Assembly (NCBI GenBank): GCA_019418225.1
Contig: DYCF01000002.1
Coordinates: forward strand, 62,001 to 126,000
DNA: 64,000 bases
Reading direction: 5' to 3'
Source: Clostridiales bacterium
GTDB taxonomy: Bacteria > Bacillota > Clostridia > Lachnospirales > Cellulosilyticaceae
Shown piece after piece: positions 1 to 8,789 of this stretch (within the stretch, counting starts at the first letter, position 1; each line of letters opens with the position of its first letter). The position numbers and the translations under genes were made by a program. The notes under the pieces are model-generated. The model had not been told where the DNA came from. It made no database searches and saw only the letters and a program-made list of their open reading frames with translations.

Positions 1-146
1 TTCGTAGTAGGCCTTGTCTTTCTTTTTAAAAGCAGACAGTGTATAATTTATAGAATGCTGTCAATATTTAAAAGGAAAGAGTTGCAACTTTATAAAGTGC
101 GTATTAGAATGAAAAAGTAATGATGTATGAGAGAGGATAATTAATA

Positions 147-566
147 ATGACCGTTTATGAAACGACTAATGAAAAGGAAACCTTTGAGATCGGATATGAA
201 ATAGCAAAGAATAGTTTAAAAGGGGATATTTATTGTTTAATAGGTGATTTAGGTGTAGGGAAAACTGTATTTTCTAAAGGATTTGCAGAAGGTCTTGGCA
301 TTACAGAGCCTATTACAAGTCCAACTTTTACAATTGTACAGGAATATGAAGGTGAAAAACCACTTTATCATTTTGATATGTACCGTATTGAAGATCCAGA
401 TGAACTTGAGATGATTGGTTATGAAGATTATTTCTATGGGCAAGGTGTTTGTCTTATAGAGTGGGCAAATAATGTAGAAGATGTTATTCCTGAAGAAGCT
501 AAATGGATTTATATTGAGAAAGATTTAGAAAAAGGTTTTGACTATCGTAAAATAACTATAAAGTAG
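147..566 (+). CDS. tsaE: TsaE, tRNA t6A modification ATPase
   Basis: P-loop ATPase partner of the TsaBDE complex that makes N6-threonylcarbamoyl-adenosine at position 37 of ANN-decoding tRNAs in the cytoplasm. A Walker A motif GDLGVGKT is visible at residues 33-40, followed by the family TSPTF block near residue 58 and a C-terminal LIEWANN segment. At 139 aa it has the usual family length. The ATG follows a purine-rich GAGAGAGG ribosome site. It lies 8 bp before tsaB, so the two are almost certainly co-transcribed; tsaD is not in the window. Confidence 0.95.
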   Translation: MTVYETTNEKETFEIGYEIAKNSLKGDIYCLIGDLGVGKTVFSKGFAEGLGITEPITSPTFTIVQEYEGEKPLYHFDMYRIEDPDELEMIGYEDYFYGQGVCLIEWANNVEDVIPEEAKWIYIEKDLEKGFDYRKITIK

Positions 567-574
567 GTGGAAAA

Positions 575-1300
575 ATGAACATATTAGCAATTGATGCTTC
601 TGGGATTGCTGGAAGTGTAGCATATATTAGAGATGGAAAGTTAGCAGGTGAATATTATATTTGTCATAAGTTAACGCATTCTGAAACAATTATGCCTATG
701 TTAGAGCATATGAGAGATTTAATAGGGATAGATTTAGAGAAATTAGATGCAATAGCTGTAACAAGTGGGCCAGGATCATTTACAGGTCTTCGTATTGGTG
801 TAACTACGGCTAAGGCGTTGGCATTAGCTTTAAACATACCTGTTGTAGGGATTCCGACGTTAGATGCTTTAGCACATAATATGACACATACTACAGCAAC
901 GATATGTCCAATTATGGATGCACGTAGAAATCAAGTGTATACAGCTGTTTACAAATGGGAAGGCAGTGAACTTATGCGTTTAACAGACCATTTGGCATGT
1001 GACATGGATGAACACTTAGAAATGCTTGCAAATAGAAATGAAGACATCCTATTCCTTGGTGATGGTGTAGAGATTTATCGTGAAAAAGTTATAGCTAAGT
1101 TAGGAGAAAAGGCGTTATTTGCACCAGGTTTCTTAAATCTTCAACGTGCTGGCACTTTAGCAGAAGCAGCATGCAAGGCTTATGAAAGAGGAGAAGCTTG
1201 CGATGCAGATACATTTGTACCTATTTATCTTCGTAAATCACAAGCTGAAAGAGAACGTGAAGAGCGCCTAGCAAAGGAACAAGGTAATGGTAACTGTTAG
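575..1300 (+). CDS. tsaB: TsaB, t6A biosynthesis scaffold protein
   Basis: ASKHA-fold, non-catalytic partner of TsaD needed for t6A37 synthesis. The N-terminus has the AIDAS strand-loop and the GPGSFTGLRIG block near residue 66, both diagnostic of TsaB/YeaZ. Length of 241 aa is typical. It has a GTGG ribosome site just upstream and overlaps the start of the following acetyltransferase gene by 14 bp, which implies translational coupling within a tsaE-tsaB-rimI operon. Confidence 0.95.
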   Translation: MNILAIDASGIAGSVAYIRDGKLAGEYYICHKLTHSETIMPMLEHMRDLIGIDLEKLDAIAVTSGPGSFTGLRIGVTTAKALALALNIPVVGIPTLDALAHNMTHTTATICPIMDARRNQVYTAVYKWEGSELMRLTDHLACDMDEHLEMLANRNEDILFLGDGVEIYREKVIAKLGEKALFAPGFLNLQRAGTLAEAACKAYERGEACDADTFVPIYLRKSQAEREREERLAKEQGNGNC

Positions 1301-1727
1301 AAGAATGACACAGGAAGATATTGAAGGCGTATATGATTTAGAATGTCGCAGTTTTAGTATCCCTTGGTCATTAGATTCTTTAAAGAAAGAAATAGAAAAC
1401 CAGCTTGCGTATTACATTGTTTTAGAGTGTGAAGAAAAGATTATAGGTTACGGTGGCTTATGGGGCATATTAGGAGAAGGTGAGATTACTAATATTGCTG
1501 TAGATAGTGATTATCGCGGTAAGGGATATGGCCATCTTATTGTAAAAAGTTTAGTGGACTATAGTAAAGCGGAAGAATTTGAAAGATTAACGCTAGAAGT
1601 AAGAAGTAGCAATGAAGTGGCACAAAAGCTTTATGAGAAAAATGGCTTCCATAAAATAGCTGTTCGAAAAAATTATTACCAAAAGCCCACAGAGGATGCT
1701 ATTATTATGGCACTGGAGAATAGGTAA
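1287..1727 (+). CDS. rimI: RimI-type GNAT N-acetyltransferase
   Basis: GNAT acetyltransferase of the RimI family, which acetylates protein N-termini (ribosomal protein S18 in E. coli). The acetyl-CoA pyrophosphate-binding loop RGKGYG lies near residues 77-82, and the C-terminal YEKNGF motif is present. Length of 146 aa fits. Its start codon lies inside the end of tsaB, the conserved tsaE-tsaB-rimI order. The actual substrate in this organism cannot be read from sequence. Confidence 0.92.
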   Translation: MVTVRRMTQEDIEGVYDLECRSFSIPWSLDSLKKEIENQLAYYIVLECEEKIIGYGGLWGILGEGEITNIAVDSDYRGKGYGHLIVKSLVDYSKAEEFERLTLEVRSSNEVAQKLYEKNGFHKIAVRKNYYQKPTEDAIIMALENR

Positions 1728-1746
1728 GAATTCATAATGAAAAGAT

Positions 1747-1808
1747 TTAAGGAGGTGCACTATAAATTTTGGAGCATGAGTTCTAGAATTTATAGTGCAC
1801 CTCCTTAA
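1747..1808. repeat. Perfect 22-bp inverted repeat with SD-like arms
   Basis: Two perfect 22-nt arms (1747-1768 and 1787-1808) flank an 18-nt loop. It lies 20 bp after rimI. The arms contain AAGGAGGTG, so one side of the hairpin reads as a consensus ribosome-binding sequence and the other as its complement. No run of T follows directly, so it is not a classical terminator, although it could stop or stabilise the upstream transcript. Confidence 0.85.
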
Positions 1809-1957
1809 GTTTATTACAGGAAGATTACAATTTGAAAACAGAATATGAATAAGAAAGGTCTAAGACCTTGAATATGTTATAATAATTCGGTTGAAAAAGT
1901 TAAAAAAAGTAAAAAGTGTGTATAATAATAGGCGCTTTAAGTAAAAAGGAGTAAACT

Positions 1958-4204
1958 ATGAAAAGAAAAGTAACTAGTATATTACTACTTAGTACAATTG
2001 CTTTTAGTAGTTCCTATACGTTTGCCGAAGATCTTCAGGTGATAGAAGGCCAACAAGTAGTTGAACAAGAAGAAAGTAAAGAAGAAGTTATAAGTGAAAC
2101 AGTGGAAGTGAGTGAAGAAGTTACAAGTGAAACGGTGGAAGGCGGTAGAGAAGATACAAAAGAAGCATTAGATAGTATCTTAGAAGAAGAGAATATAACT
2201 AGTACAGAGAGCAGCGTGATAACAGGGACAACAACGCAAGTAGTGCTAACCTTAAATTCGAAAGTTGCTGTTGTAAACGGTAGCAAAGAACAACTTTTAA
2301 ATCCACCTACCGTAGTAAATGACCGTACATTTTTACCACTACGATTTGTAGTAGATGAAATAGTAGGTGCACAAGTGGATTGGAATCAAGAAACACAAAC
2401 TGTAACAGTTACAAAGGGTAGTAAAGAAATTATTGTAACCATAGGAAGTAATGTGGCAAAAGTTGATGGTGTAACGACGGTTTTAGAAGCTGCACCTTTT
2501 GTGAAAAATGGGACAACAATGTTGCCTGTACGTTTTATAAGTGAGAATTTTGGTATTGAAACGGTTTATGATAGTAAGACAAAACAAATTACACTAACAG
2601 GTAAAGATGATAGACCCAATACACCGCCAAACGCATACTTTTACTTTGGTCAATCAACCTATACAGAAGGTCAAGTCGTTAATATTTATGAAGAAAGCAC
2701 TGACCCAGAGGGTGATAAAATTGTAGAACATAATTGGAAGGTATCGGGTGATATGAATGCCACAGCCCATGATATTAAAAATATTTTTAAGACACCTAAA
2801 GTAGGTATTTATACGATAGCATTACAGGTAAAAGATAAAAGAGGCCTATGGAGTGAGTGGTATGAAAGAGAAATTACAATAGAGCCTAATAAGGCACCAG
2901 TTATTACTTTTTTAGAACCACTTAAAACAAGCTATGCACAAGGGGAAAATATAAAATTAACTTATTCTTATGATAATGAGAGCTGGGAAGAGATTGTAAA
3001 TGAAAAATGGACTTATCGTCATGCGGAAGATCCAGTGAATAAAGCAATTTTAGGAAAGCCTAAAGCAATGTTTACAGAAGGTGATTACATTGTAACACTA
3101 GAAATTGATGATGCGGCAGGCAATCGTAGTGAGAAGTTTGAAACAACAGTACATATTACGAGTCAGGTATTAAAAAGTGAACTTATGTACCGTTTCACAG
3201 AAGGAACGATAGGAGAAGTCATTGATAACTTCGAAAAGATTAATTATCGTGATTATGCAGATGCTTTTATTAGCCAAAGGGGCAGTGTAGCAGGAACAAT
3301 GATTATGAGTGATTCACCAGAGGTAGTTTCTAGAGATGGCCTTTTATATCGTGATGTGATTAATGGAAAGGGTAGAATCTTATTACACCATTTAAATGGA
3401 TATGATCCAAATGGTTTCTCAGGAGATAATAGACGCCTTGTACTTGTAGCAGAAAATACATCGACTAAGCCAGTAAAAGTTATTGTAACTAATAAATCGG
3501 TTAAAGGACCGGCTACAGATGTATTACGTATAGGTCAAAAGGTGTTATATGATTACTTGGTGGGAAGTGAAAAAGAAGTTTATACATTAGAGCCAGGAGA
3601 ACGTAAATTCATTTATGATTCAAAGGCAAGTAAATGGACATATGGACAATGTATTTCTGGACTTATGGATATTGAAACAACAGGTGAGGTTACTTTCACA
3701 TCAGCAGTTGTCAAACATGGGGTAACTGTTAATGATATGGTAGGTATGGAACTTTTACAACAGGATGTACATCCAAGAGGTACATTTGATACAACGGAAA
3801 TTACATATAAGCTTAATTTAAATGGCAATGAACCAACGAAATTACTTATTGGTACAGGAACAGAAGAGTGGGTAAATGGACATGATGCAATCACAGGCGC
3901 CGTTGTTCAAAATCGTGGAAACTTTGGGGTGACATACCGTGTGACTGTAACGGCAACAGTAGATACAGGTGTGATTTTAAATCCAAGAGCTACTAATTTT
4001 AGAGGGGCTATCAAGTGGGATGGCGATTCCTCTAAAGTATATAACATTCCAGAATCAGGCTCATTTACTGCAGATACTTCTAAAGCAGCAGTTTTAGGAA
4101 TTATTAAAGCAGGTGAAACAAGGACATTTGAATACATGTTGCCAAATGGTTCAGCAGCACCTATTTTAATCGGATTTATACCAAGAGCATATTGGAATAA
4201 CTAA
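1958..4204 (+). CDS. Secreted stalk-domain (copper amine oxidase N-terminal-like) protein
   Basis: Large exported protein of unknown function, 748 aa. Residues 1-23 form a signal peptide (basic MKRK, hydrophobic core, cleavage near TFA-ED). A Glu/Ser/Thr-rich low-complexity segment follows (about 25-90). Next is a stalk domain (about 95-205), with two copies of the pattern in which a V.NG strand is followed by LPLRFV or LPVRFI and a W or Y strand. The rest has PKD/Ig-like segments (about 225-400, PPNAYF and KAPVITF starts) and a C-terminal beta-rich region of about 330 aa with no family I recognise. No sortase signal or transmembrane anchor is visible. Phased A-tracts (1894-1915) precede a TATAAT at 1921. 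Confidence 0.8.
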   Translation: MKRKVTSILLLSTIAFSSSYTFAEDLQVIEGQQVVEQEESKEEVISETVEVSEEVTSETVEGGREDTKEALDSILEEENITSTESSVITGTTTQVVLTLNSKVAVVNGSKEQLLNPPTVVNDRTFLPLRFVVDEIVGAQVDWNQETQTVTVTKGSKEIIVTIGSNVAKVDGVTTVLEAAPFVKNGTTMLPVRFISENFGIETVYDSKTKQITLTGKDDRPNTPPNAYFYFGQSTYTEGQVVNIYEESTDPEGDKIVEHNWKVSGDMNATAHDIKNIFKTPKVGIYTIALQVKDKRGLWSEWYEREITIEPNKAPVITFLEPLKTSYAQGENIKLTYSYDNESWEEIVNEKWTYRHAEDPVNKAILGKPKAMFTEGDYIVTLEIDDAAGNRSEKFETTVHITSQVLKSELMYRFTEGTIGEVIDNFEKINYRDYADAFISQRGSVAGTMIMSDSPEVVSRDGLLYRDVINGKGRILLHHLNGYDPNGFSGDNRRLVLVAENTSTKPVKVIVTNKSVKGPATDVLRIGQKVLYDYLVGSEKEVYTLEPGERKFIYDSKASKWTYGQCISGLMDIETTGEVTFTSAVVKHGVTVNDMVGMELLQQDVHPRGTFDTTEITYKLNLNGNEPTKLLIGTGTEEWVNGHDAITGAVVQNRGNFGVTYRVTVTATVDTGVILNPRATNFRGAIKWDGDSSKVYNIPESGSFTADTSKAAVLGIIKAGETRTFEYMLPNGSAAPILIGFIPRAYWNN

Positions 4205-4212
4205 TACATAAG

Positions 4213-4246
4213 AAAAAAACGACTGAAAATATTTCGGTCGTTTTTT
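4213..4246 (+). terminator. Rho-independent terminator
   Basis: Hairpin with arms around CGACTGAAA / TTTCGGTCG followed by a T6 run, 9 bases after the stalk-domain gene. Confidence 0.88.
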
Positions 4247-4344
4247 GCTATCTTGAAAAAATTATAAAAAAATATAAAAAAATGTCGTTTTTCAAGAAAT
4301 AATAAAGGCCTTCTAGAATATAGTAGTATTAAGGGGGGAATTAT

Positions 4345-6681
4345 ATGAACACATTAAAAGAGCTAAACTTTCAAGAGCTTAAAACTTCATATCAACCTTC
4401 TGATTTTTCCTTTACCACAATATTAGAGCATAGTGGAAGCGAAGGGATAATTGGGCAAGATAGTGCCATTGAAGCACTTGAACTAGGCATGTTAATTCAG
4501 GCTGAAGGCTATAATGTTTATATTGTAGGAGAAAGTAATAAAGAAAGAGATCAAACAATAAAAAACTTAATACAGCAAAAAGCCCAGACAAGACAAACGC
4601 CAGAAGATATTTGTTATATATATAATTTTAAAAATCCAGAAGCACCACGGTGTATTTCATTAAAAGCTGGAGAAGGTAAGGTGTTTGAAGCCGATATGAC
4701 AGAGTTTATACAGTGTATATTAACGGAACTACCCCTACTACTCCAAAGTCAAGATGTCAATCAAAGGAAGCAAAATATAGTAGATGAGTTGGATAAATTA
4801 AAAGAGCAGCTCATTATGGACCTTAGTGAAAAAGCTGAAAGTATGGATATTCTTGTGAAAAATACAGGAGGTACACTAGGTTTTGCACCACTTAATTCAA
4901 ATGGAGAAATTTATTCAAAAGAAGAATATAATGCACTTACGAAAGTGCAAAAGAAGCAAGTTGAAGAGAAGTTAGCTGAATTATATGCATATGCAGATCA
5001 ATTGACAGAAAGAATAGAAGCAGAAGAAAAGAAGTGTGCAGAATATTTACGTGACTTAGAGGAAGAAGTTGTATTAGATTATGTAGGCAGTATGATTAAA
5101 ACCTTAAAGGAAAAGTATATAAGCTATACTTTTTTGCGTAGATATTTTAATGATATTGCAGAAGATATACTGGAACATCTGGAACTTTTCGAAGGAGAAA
5201 AAGAAGAAGATAATAAACTTAAAGATATATTTCCTTGGGCAGGTGGCAATCAGTTGCAAAAGATGGCCAACAAGTACCGTGTCAATTTACTTGTTGCCCA
5301 CACGCCTGATACAGGTGCACCAGTCATAGACGATAGTAGTTTAGGTGAAATTTGTTTAACAGGAAAGATTTTGTTAGATGCAGAGTTAAATACAATGCAT
5401 ACAGATTTCACGCATATTCGTCCAGGCATTTTTCATAAGGCAAATGGGGGATATTTATTACTTCATATGCAGCGTCTTTTAGAAAGTCCGAATAGTTGGC
5501 TAGCTATTAAGCAGCTTTTAAAAACAGGATATATTCATATAAATGATGCTGAAGAGGCAGGTATAGCACTTACAAATAGTATGAAACCACAACCCATAAA
5601 GGCTGATATTAAAGTTATTTTAATGGGGAGCAGAGAACTTTATGAAGTATTAGCAGCCCACGATGAGGATTTCAAGAAACTCTTTAAGATAAAGGTGATT
5701 TTTGAGGATGAAATAGAAAATACTAAAGCGAATATAGAAGCATTGGCAAGTCATATTGCTCATTTGTGCAAGGAAGAAGGTTTACCTGATGTTACGATTG
5801 ACGGCTTAATAAAACTTGTGGAATATGGCATTAGGCGTGTGGGGGATGTCAAGAAATTACCAGCTAATATTGAGCGATTTACAGATGTTGTAAGAGAAGC
5901 AAGCATTTATGGTAAGGTACCAATTGATGCAGAAGCTATTCAAAAAACGATTAATCGGAGAAAAAGATTTTATCAAAAGCTTGAACGGGAAATAGATAAT
6001 CATATTGTACAGGAAATTATGCTGATTCAGACAGCAGGAGAAAAGATAGGTCAAGTAAATGGTCTAGCGGTATATACCATCGATGATTATATGTTTGGTA
6101 GACCTGTTAAGATTACTGTAACTACCTATAAAGGAAAACAAGGCATTGTGGATATTGAAAAGGCTGCTGAACTAAGCGGTGCAATTCATACAAAAGGTAT
6201 TCATATTATTACAGGCTTTTTAGGTTATGAGTTTGCACAAAAGATGCCGCTTTCTTTAAGTTGCAATATCTGCTTTGAACAAAGCTATGGTCAGATTGAT
6301 GGTGATAGTGCTTCGAGTGCAGAACTTTATGGCATTTTATCAAGTTTATCAGAAATCCCTATTAAGCAAAATATTGCAACGACGGGCTCTGTAAACCAAT
6401 TTGGTGAAATACAGCCAATTGGCGGGGTCAATGAAAAGATTGAAGGTTTCTATAAGGTTTGCAGTATGAAAGGATTAAAAGGTGATGAGGGAGTTATGAT
6501 TCCTTACCAGAATAAACAAGACCTAATGCTAAGCGAAGAAGTTATAGAAGCTGTCAAGGCGGGAAGGTTTCATATTTATACCATCAGGAATATTTGGGAA
6601 GGTATAGAGATTATAACTGGTGCTGAAGTGGCAGAAGTAAAGCAAAAGGTTAGTGCAAAATTAGAGGCATTTAATCATTAA
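4345..6681 (+). CDS. Lon-like ATP-dependent protease (LonB/COG1067 group)
   Basis: Serine protease with an N-terminal AAA-type module and a C-terminal Lon (S16) protease domain, 778 aa. In the protease domain the catalytic dyad is intact: Ser655 in GDSASSA and Lys698 in GGVNEKIEG, 43 residues apart as in E. coli Lon. The expected Walker A near residue 55 reads VGESNKERDQT, so the GKT signature is lost. The AAA_32 family is known to include members with a lost P-loop. A charged helical insertion covers about residues 130-240. It is a single gene between terminators. It is likely cytoplasmic; the substrate is unknown. Confidence 0.88.
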   Translation: MNTLKELNFQELKTSYQPSDFSFTTILEHSGSEGIIGQDSAIEALELGMLIQAEGYNVYIVGESNKERDQTIKNLIQQKAQTRQTPEDICYIYNFKNPEAPRCISLKAGEGKVFEADMTEFIQCILTELPLLLQSQDVNQRKQNIVDELDKLKEQLIMDLSEKAESMDILVKNTGGTLGFAPLNSNGEIYSKEEYNALTKVQKKQVEEKLAELYAYADQLTERIEAEEKKCAEYLRDLEEEVVLDYVGSMIKTLKEKYISYTFLRRYFNDIAEDILEHLELFEGEKEEDNKLKDIFPWAGGNQLQKMANKYRVNLLVAHTPDTGAPVIDDSSLGEICLTGKILLDAELNTMHTDFTHIRPGIFHKANGGYLLLHMQRLLESPNSWLAIKQLLKTGYIHINDAEEAGIALTNSMKPQPIKADIKVILMGSRELYEVLAAHDEDFKKLFKIKVIFEDEIENTKANIEALASHIAHLCKEEGLPDVTIDGLIKLVEYGIRRVGDVKKLPANIERFTDVVREASIYGKVPIDAEAIQKTINRRKRFYQKLEREIDNHIVQEIMLIQTAGEKIGQVNGLAVYTIDDYMFGRPVKITVTTYKGKQGIVDIEKAAELSGAIHTKGIHIITGFLGYEFAQKMPLSLSCNICFEQSYGQIDGDSASSAELYGILSSLSEIPIKQNIATTGSVNQFGEIQPIGGVNEKIEGFYKVCSMKGLKGDEGVMIPYQNKQDLMLSEEVIEAVKAGRFHIYTIRNIWEGIEIITGAEVAEVKQKVSAKLEAFNH

Positions 6682-6686
6682 AGACA

Positions 6687-6722
6687 AAAACCTGCTAATG
6701 AAAATCGCATTAGCAGGTTTTA
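6687..6722 (+). terminator. Rho-independent terminator of the Lon-like gene
   Basis: Perfect 14-bp stem (arms 6687-6700 and 6708-6721) with a 7-nt loop and T-rich 3' side. Confidence 0.9.
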
Positions 6723-6909
6723 TTGTGTCTTTTAATGAACCAACTTTAACAAAGAAAAATGAATAACTAAAAGTGAGAGATATGAAATCTATAATGACAG
6801 AATATAAAATAATATGATATAATTTAAATAGTTAAAAAATTCTAATTTTATAAAATGTCATCATTATAGTGTTTGGGGAAAGGCAGGAAGAAAATGAGGA
6901 GGGAAATGT

Positions 6910-8610
6910 ATGGAGGGTGTATGCGAAATTGATCAGCCGACGTTAAATGACTTACTGGGGAAAATAGTGAGTAGTTTAGAAGAGTGGCTTATTATTGGTG
7001 ACGCCTATGGAAAAATTATATATGCTAATGAAATGGTTTATAAAATGTGCAGCCAAAATGATATAGACATATTAGGAAAAGATATGTGTATGTTTGTAGG
7101 AATGGATTTGTCGGATGATGAAGTGCTAGAAAAGGTTCAAAAGACTATTCGTCAAGGGGAGCGCATAGAATTTATAAGCAGTCGCATTGTAGTGGATAAT
7201 AGGCGCATTTATTTGATGAATACGGTAAGTCCTATTTATGGGCTTAATGATGTGATGTATTACACCTGTATTTCAAAAGATATAACAAGCACAACGAAAT
7301 TACAAGAAGAAATTTATCATATTAATTATTTTGATAAGTTAACACATTTACCTAATGAAAAAATATTTTTAGAGAGTTTAGGCAGAGCTATTAAATGGGC
7401 TCAAAAGAAGGAAGAGACATTTACGGTAACGCTTTTAGATATTAAGAAAATGGGGCAAATTAATAATTTATATGGTGTAAGAGTGAGAGATTATATTATT
7501 AAAGAGATTAGCAACCGTATAAAAACACAGTTAAATTGCAATCAAGAAATCTTTAGGTATAGTGATAGTGTTTTTGCAATCATTCATAAGGCAATGTCCA
7601 AAGAAGTGGTTGTTAGAAACTTCCTTGATAAAATGCAATATATTATGGAAGAACCAATTGTAGTACATGGCATTTATATATCAGCTTCCTATAGAGGTGG
7701 GTGTGTTACTTATCCTGAAAATGGGGCAATATCTGAGGAAATTATAGAAATGGCACAGATTGCACTTGCTAAAGCCAAAAAGGAGAAACGACATAAGCCC
7801 TACATATTTTATAGCAATGCAATAAGGGAAGAGGCAGTAAGTACCCTGCAAGTGGAATTAGAAATGCTAGAGGCAGTAGAAAATGATGAATTTATTGTCT
7901 ATTATCAACCTTTTATAGAATTAGGGAGTGAAGGCATTGTAGGGATGGAAGCACTCTTAAGAAGAAGAAAAAAAAGTGGCGAACTTATGGGGCCAGGAAC
8001 ATTTATTAGTACTTTAGAAAGAATGAATTTGATTGATAAGGTAAGTATGAGAGTGCTAGAAATAGTTTGCGAGCAGATTAGGTATTGGATAGACCATGGT
8101 TATAAGGTAGTTCCTGTTTCTGTTAATTTATCAGCAGTCCAATTTAAAAATATTAATTTAGCACAGCAGATTAAACAGGTTTTAGAGCACTATGAAGTCC
8201 CTCCTAAATATATTGTATTAGAGATTACAGAGTCAGCTGTAATGGAAGATGTGAGAAGTGCGCAAATTATAATTGATGAACTTAAAGAGTATGGTTTTGC
8301 AATCGCCATTGATGATTTTGGCACGGGATATGCGTCTATTGGTTATCTTAAAAAGTTTATGTTTGATCATCTTAAAATAGATATCTCTTTTATTAGAGAA
8401 ATTGGGAAAAATATGCAAGATAGGTCTCTTGTAGAAGCAATTATTTCTATTGCTAAGACGCTCAACTTAAAGACTATTGCAGAAGGTATTGAAAATGAAG
8501 AGCAGCTTTATATCATGAGTGCATTAGGATGTGAAATGGGACAAGGGTTTTTCTGGGGTCATCCTGTGAGCGGGACTGAAATAGAAGATAAATATTTTAA
8601 AATTTGTTAG
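6910..8610 (+). CDS. PAS-GGDEF(degenerate)-EAL c-di-GMP phosphodiesterase
   Basis: Signalling enzyme, 566 aa, predicted to hydrolyse cyclic di-GMP. An N-terminal PAS domain (about 15-130) is followed by a GGDEF domain (about 140-305). In that domain the active-site motif is replaced by RYSDS, so diguanylate cyclase activity should be absent. The EAL domain (about 315-560) keeps the catalytic set: MEALLRR, VNLSA, EITES, IDDFGTGYAS, LKID and AEGIE, consistent with an active phosphodiesterase. No membrane segment is visible, so it is cytosolic. The ATG follows AGGAGGG at good spacing. It is transcribed alone. Confidence 0.92.
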   Translation: MEGVCEIDQPTLNDLLGKIVSSLEEWLIIGDAYGKIIYANEMVYKMCSQNDIDILGKDMCMFVGMDLSDDEVLEKVQKTIRQGERIEFISSRIVVDNRRIYLMNTVSPIYGLNDVMYYTCISKDITSTTKLQEEIYHINYFDKLTHLPNEKIFLESLGRAIKWAQKKEETFTVTLLDIKKMGQINNLYGVRVRDYIIKEISNRIKTQLNCNQEIFRYSDSVFAIIHKAMSKEVVVRNFLDKMQYIMEEPIVVHGIYISASYRGGCVTYPENGAISEEIIEMAQIALAKAKKEKRHKPYIFYSNAIREEAVSTLQVELEMLEAVENDEFIVYYQPFIELGSEGIVGMEALLRRRKKSGELMGPGTFISTLERMNLIDKVSMRVLEIVCEQIRYWIDHGYKVVPVSVNLSAVQFKNINLAQQIKQVLEHYEVPPKYIVLEITESAVMEDVRSAQIIIDELKEYGFAIAIDDFGTGYASIGYLKKFMFDHLKIDISFIREIGKNMQDRSLVEAIISIAKTLNLKTIAEGIENEEQLYIMSALGCEMGQGFFWGHPVSGTEIEDKYFKIC

Positions 8611-8675
8611 GTAGATGTTCTTTTTGTAAACATGGCTTGAAATGTGAATGGAAAGTATGTTAAACTATGTGAAGA

Positions 8676-8705
8676 TAAGACACGTGAAACTTAACGCGTG
8701 TCTTA
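8676..8705 (+). promoter_or_regulatory. rho leader hairpin 1
   Basis: Stem 8676-8686 / 8695-8705 (11 pairs including one G-U) with an AT-rich 8-nt loop, between the EAL gene and rho. It may belong to the rho 5' leader or end the EAL transcript; no long T-run follows. Confidence 0.6.
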
Positions 8706-8718
8706 CTTTGTAATCAGG

Positions 8719-8748
8719 ATAACAAGGTACGCCTTGTTATTTTTATTT
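8719..8748 (+). terminator. Terminator-like hairpin 2 upstream of rho
   Basis: Nine-bp stem (8719-8727 / 8732-8740), tetraloop TACG, then a T-rich run. It sits 42 bp before the rho start codon. It could be the EAL gene terminator or an attenuator in the rho leader. Confidence 0.7.
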
Positions 8749-8789
8749 GTAGAGTAAAAAATTAAGTTATTTAAAGGAGTTATTAACGA

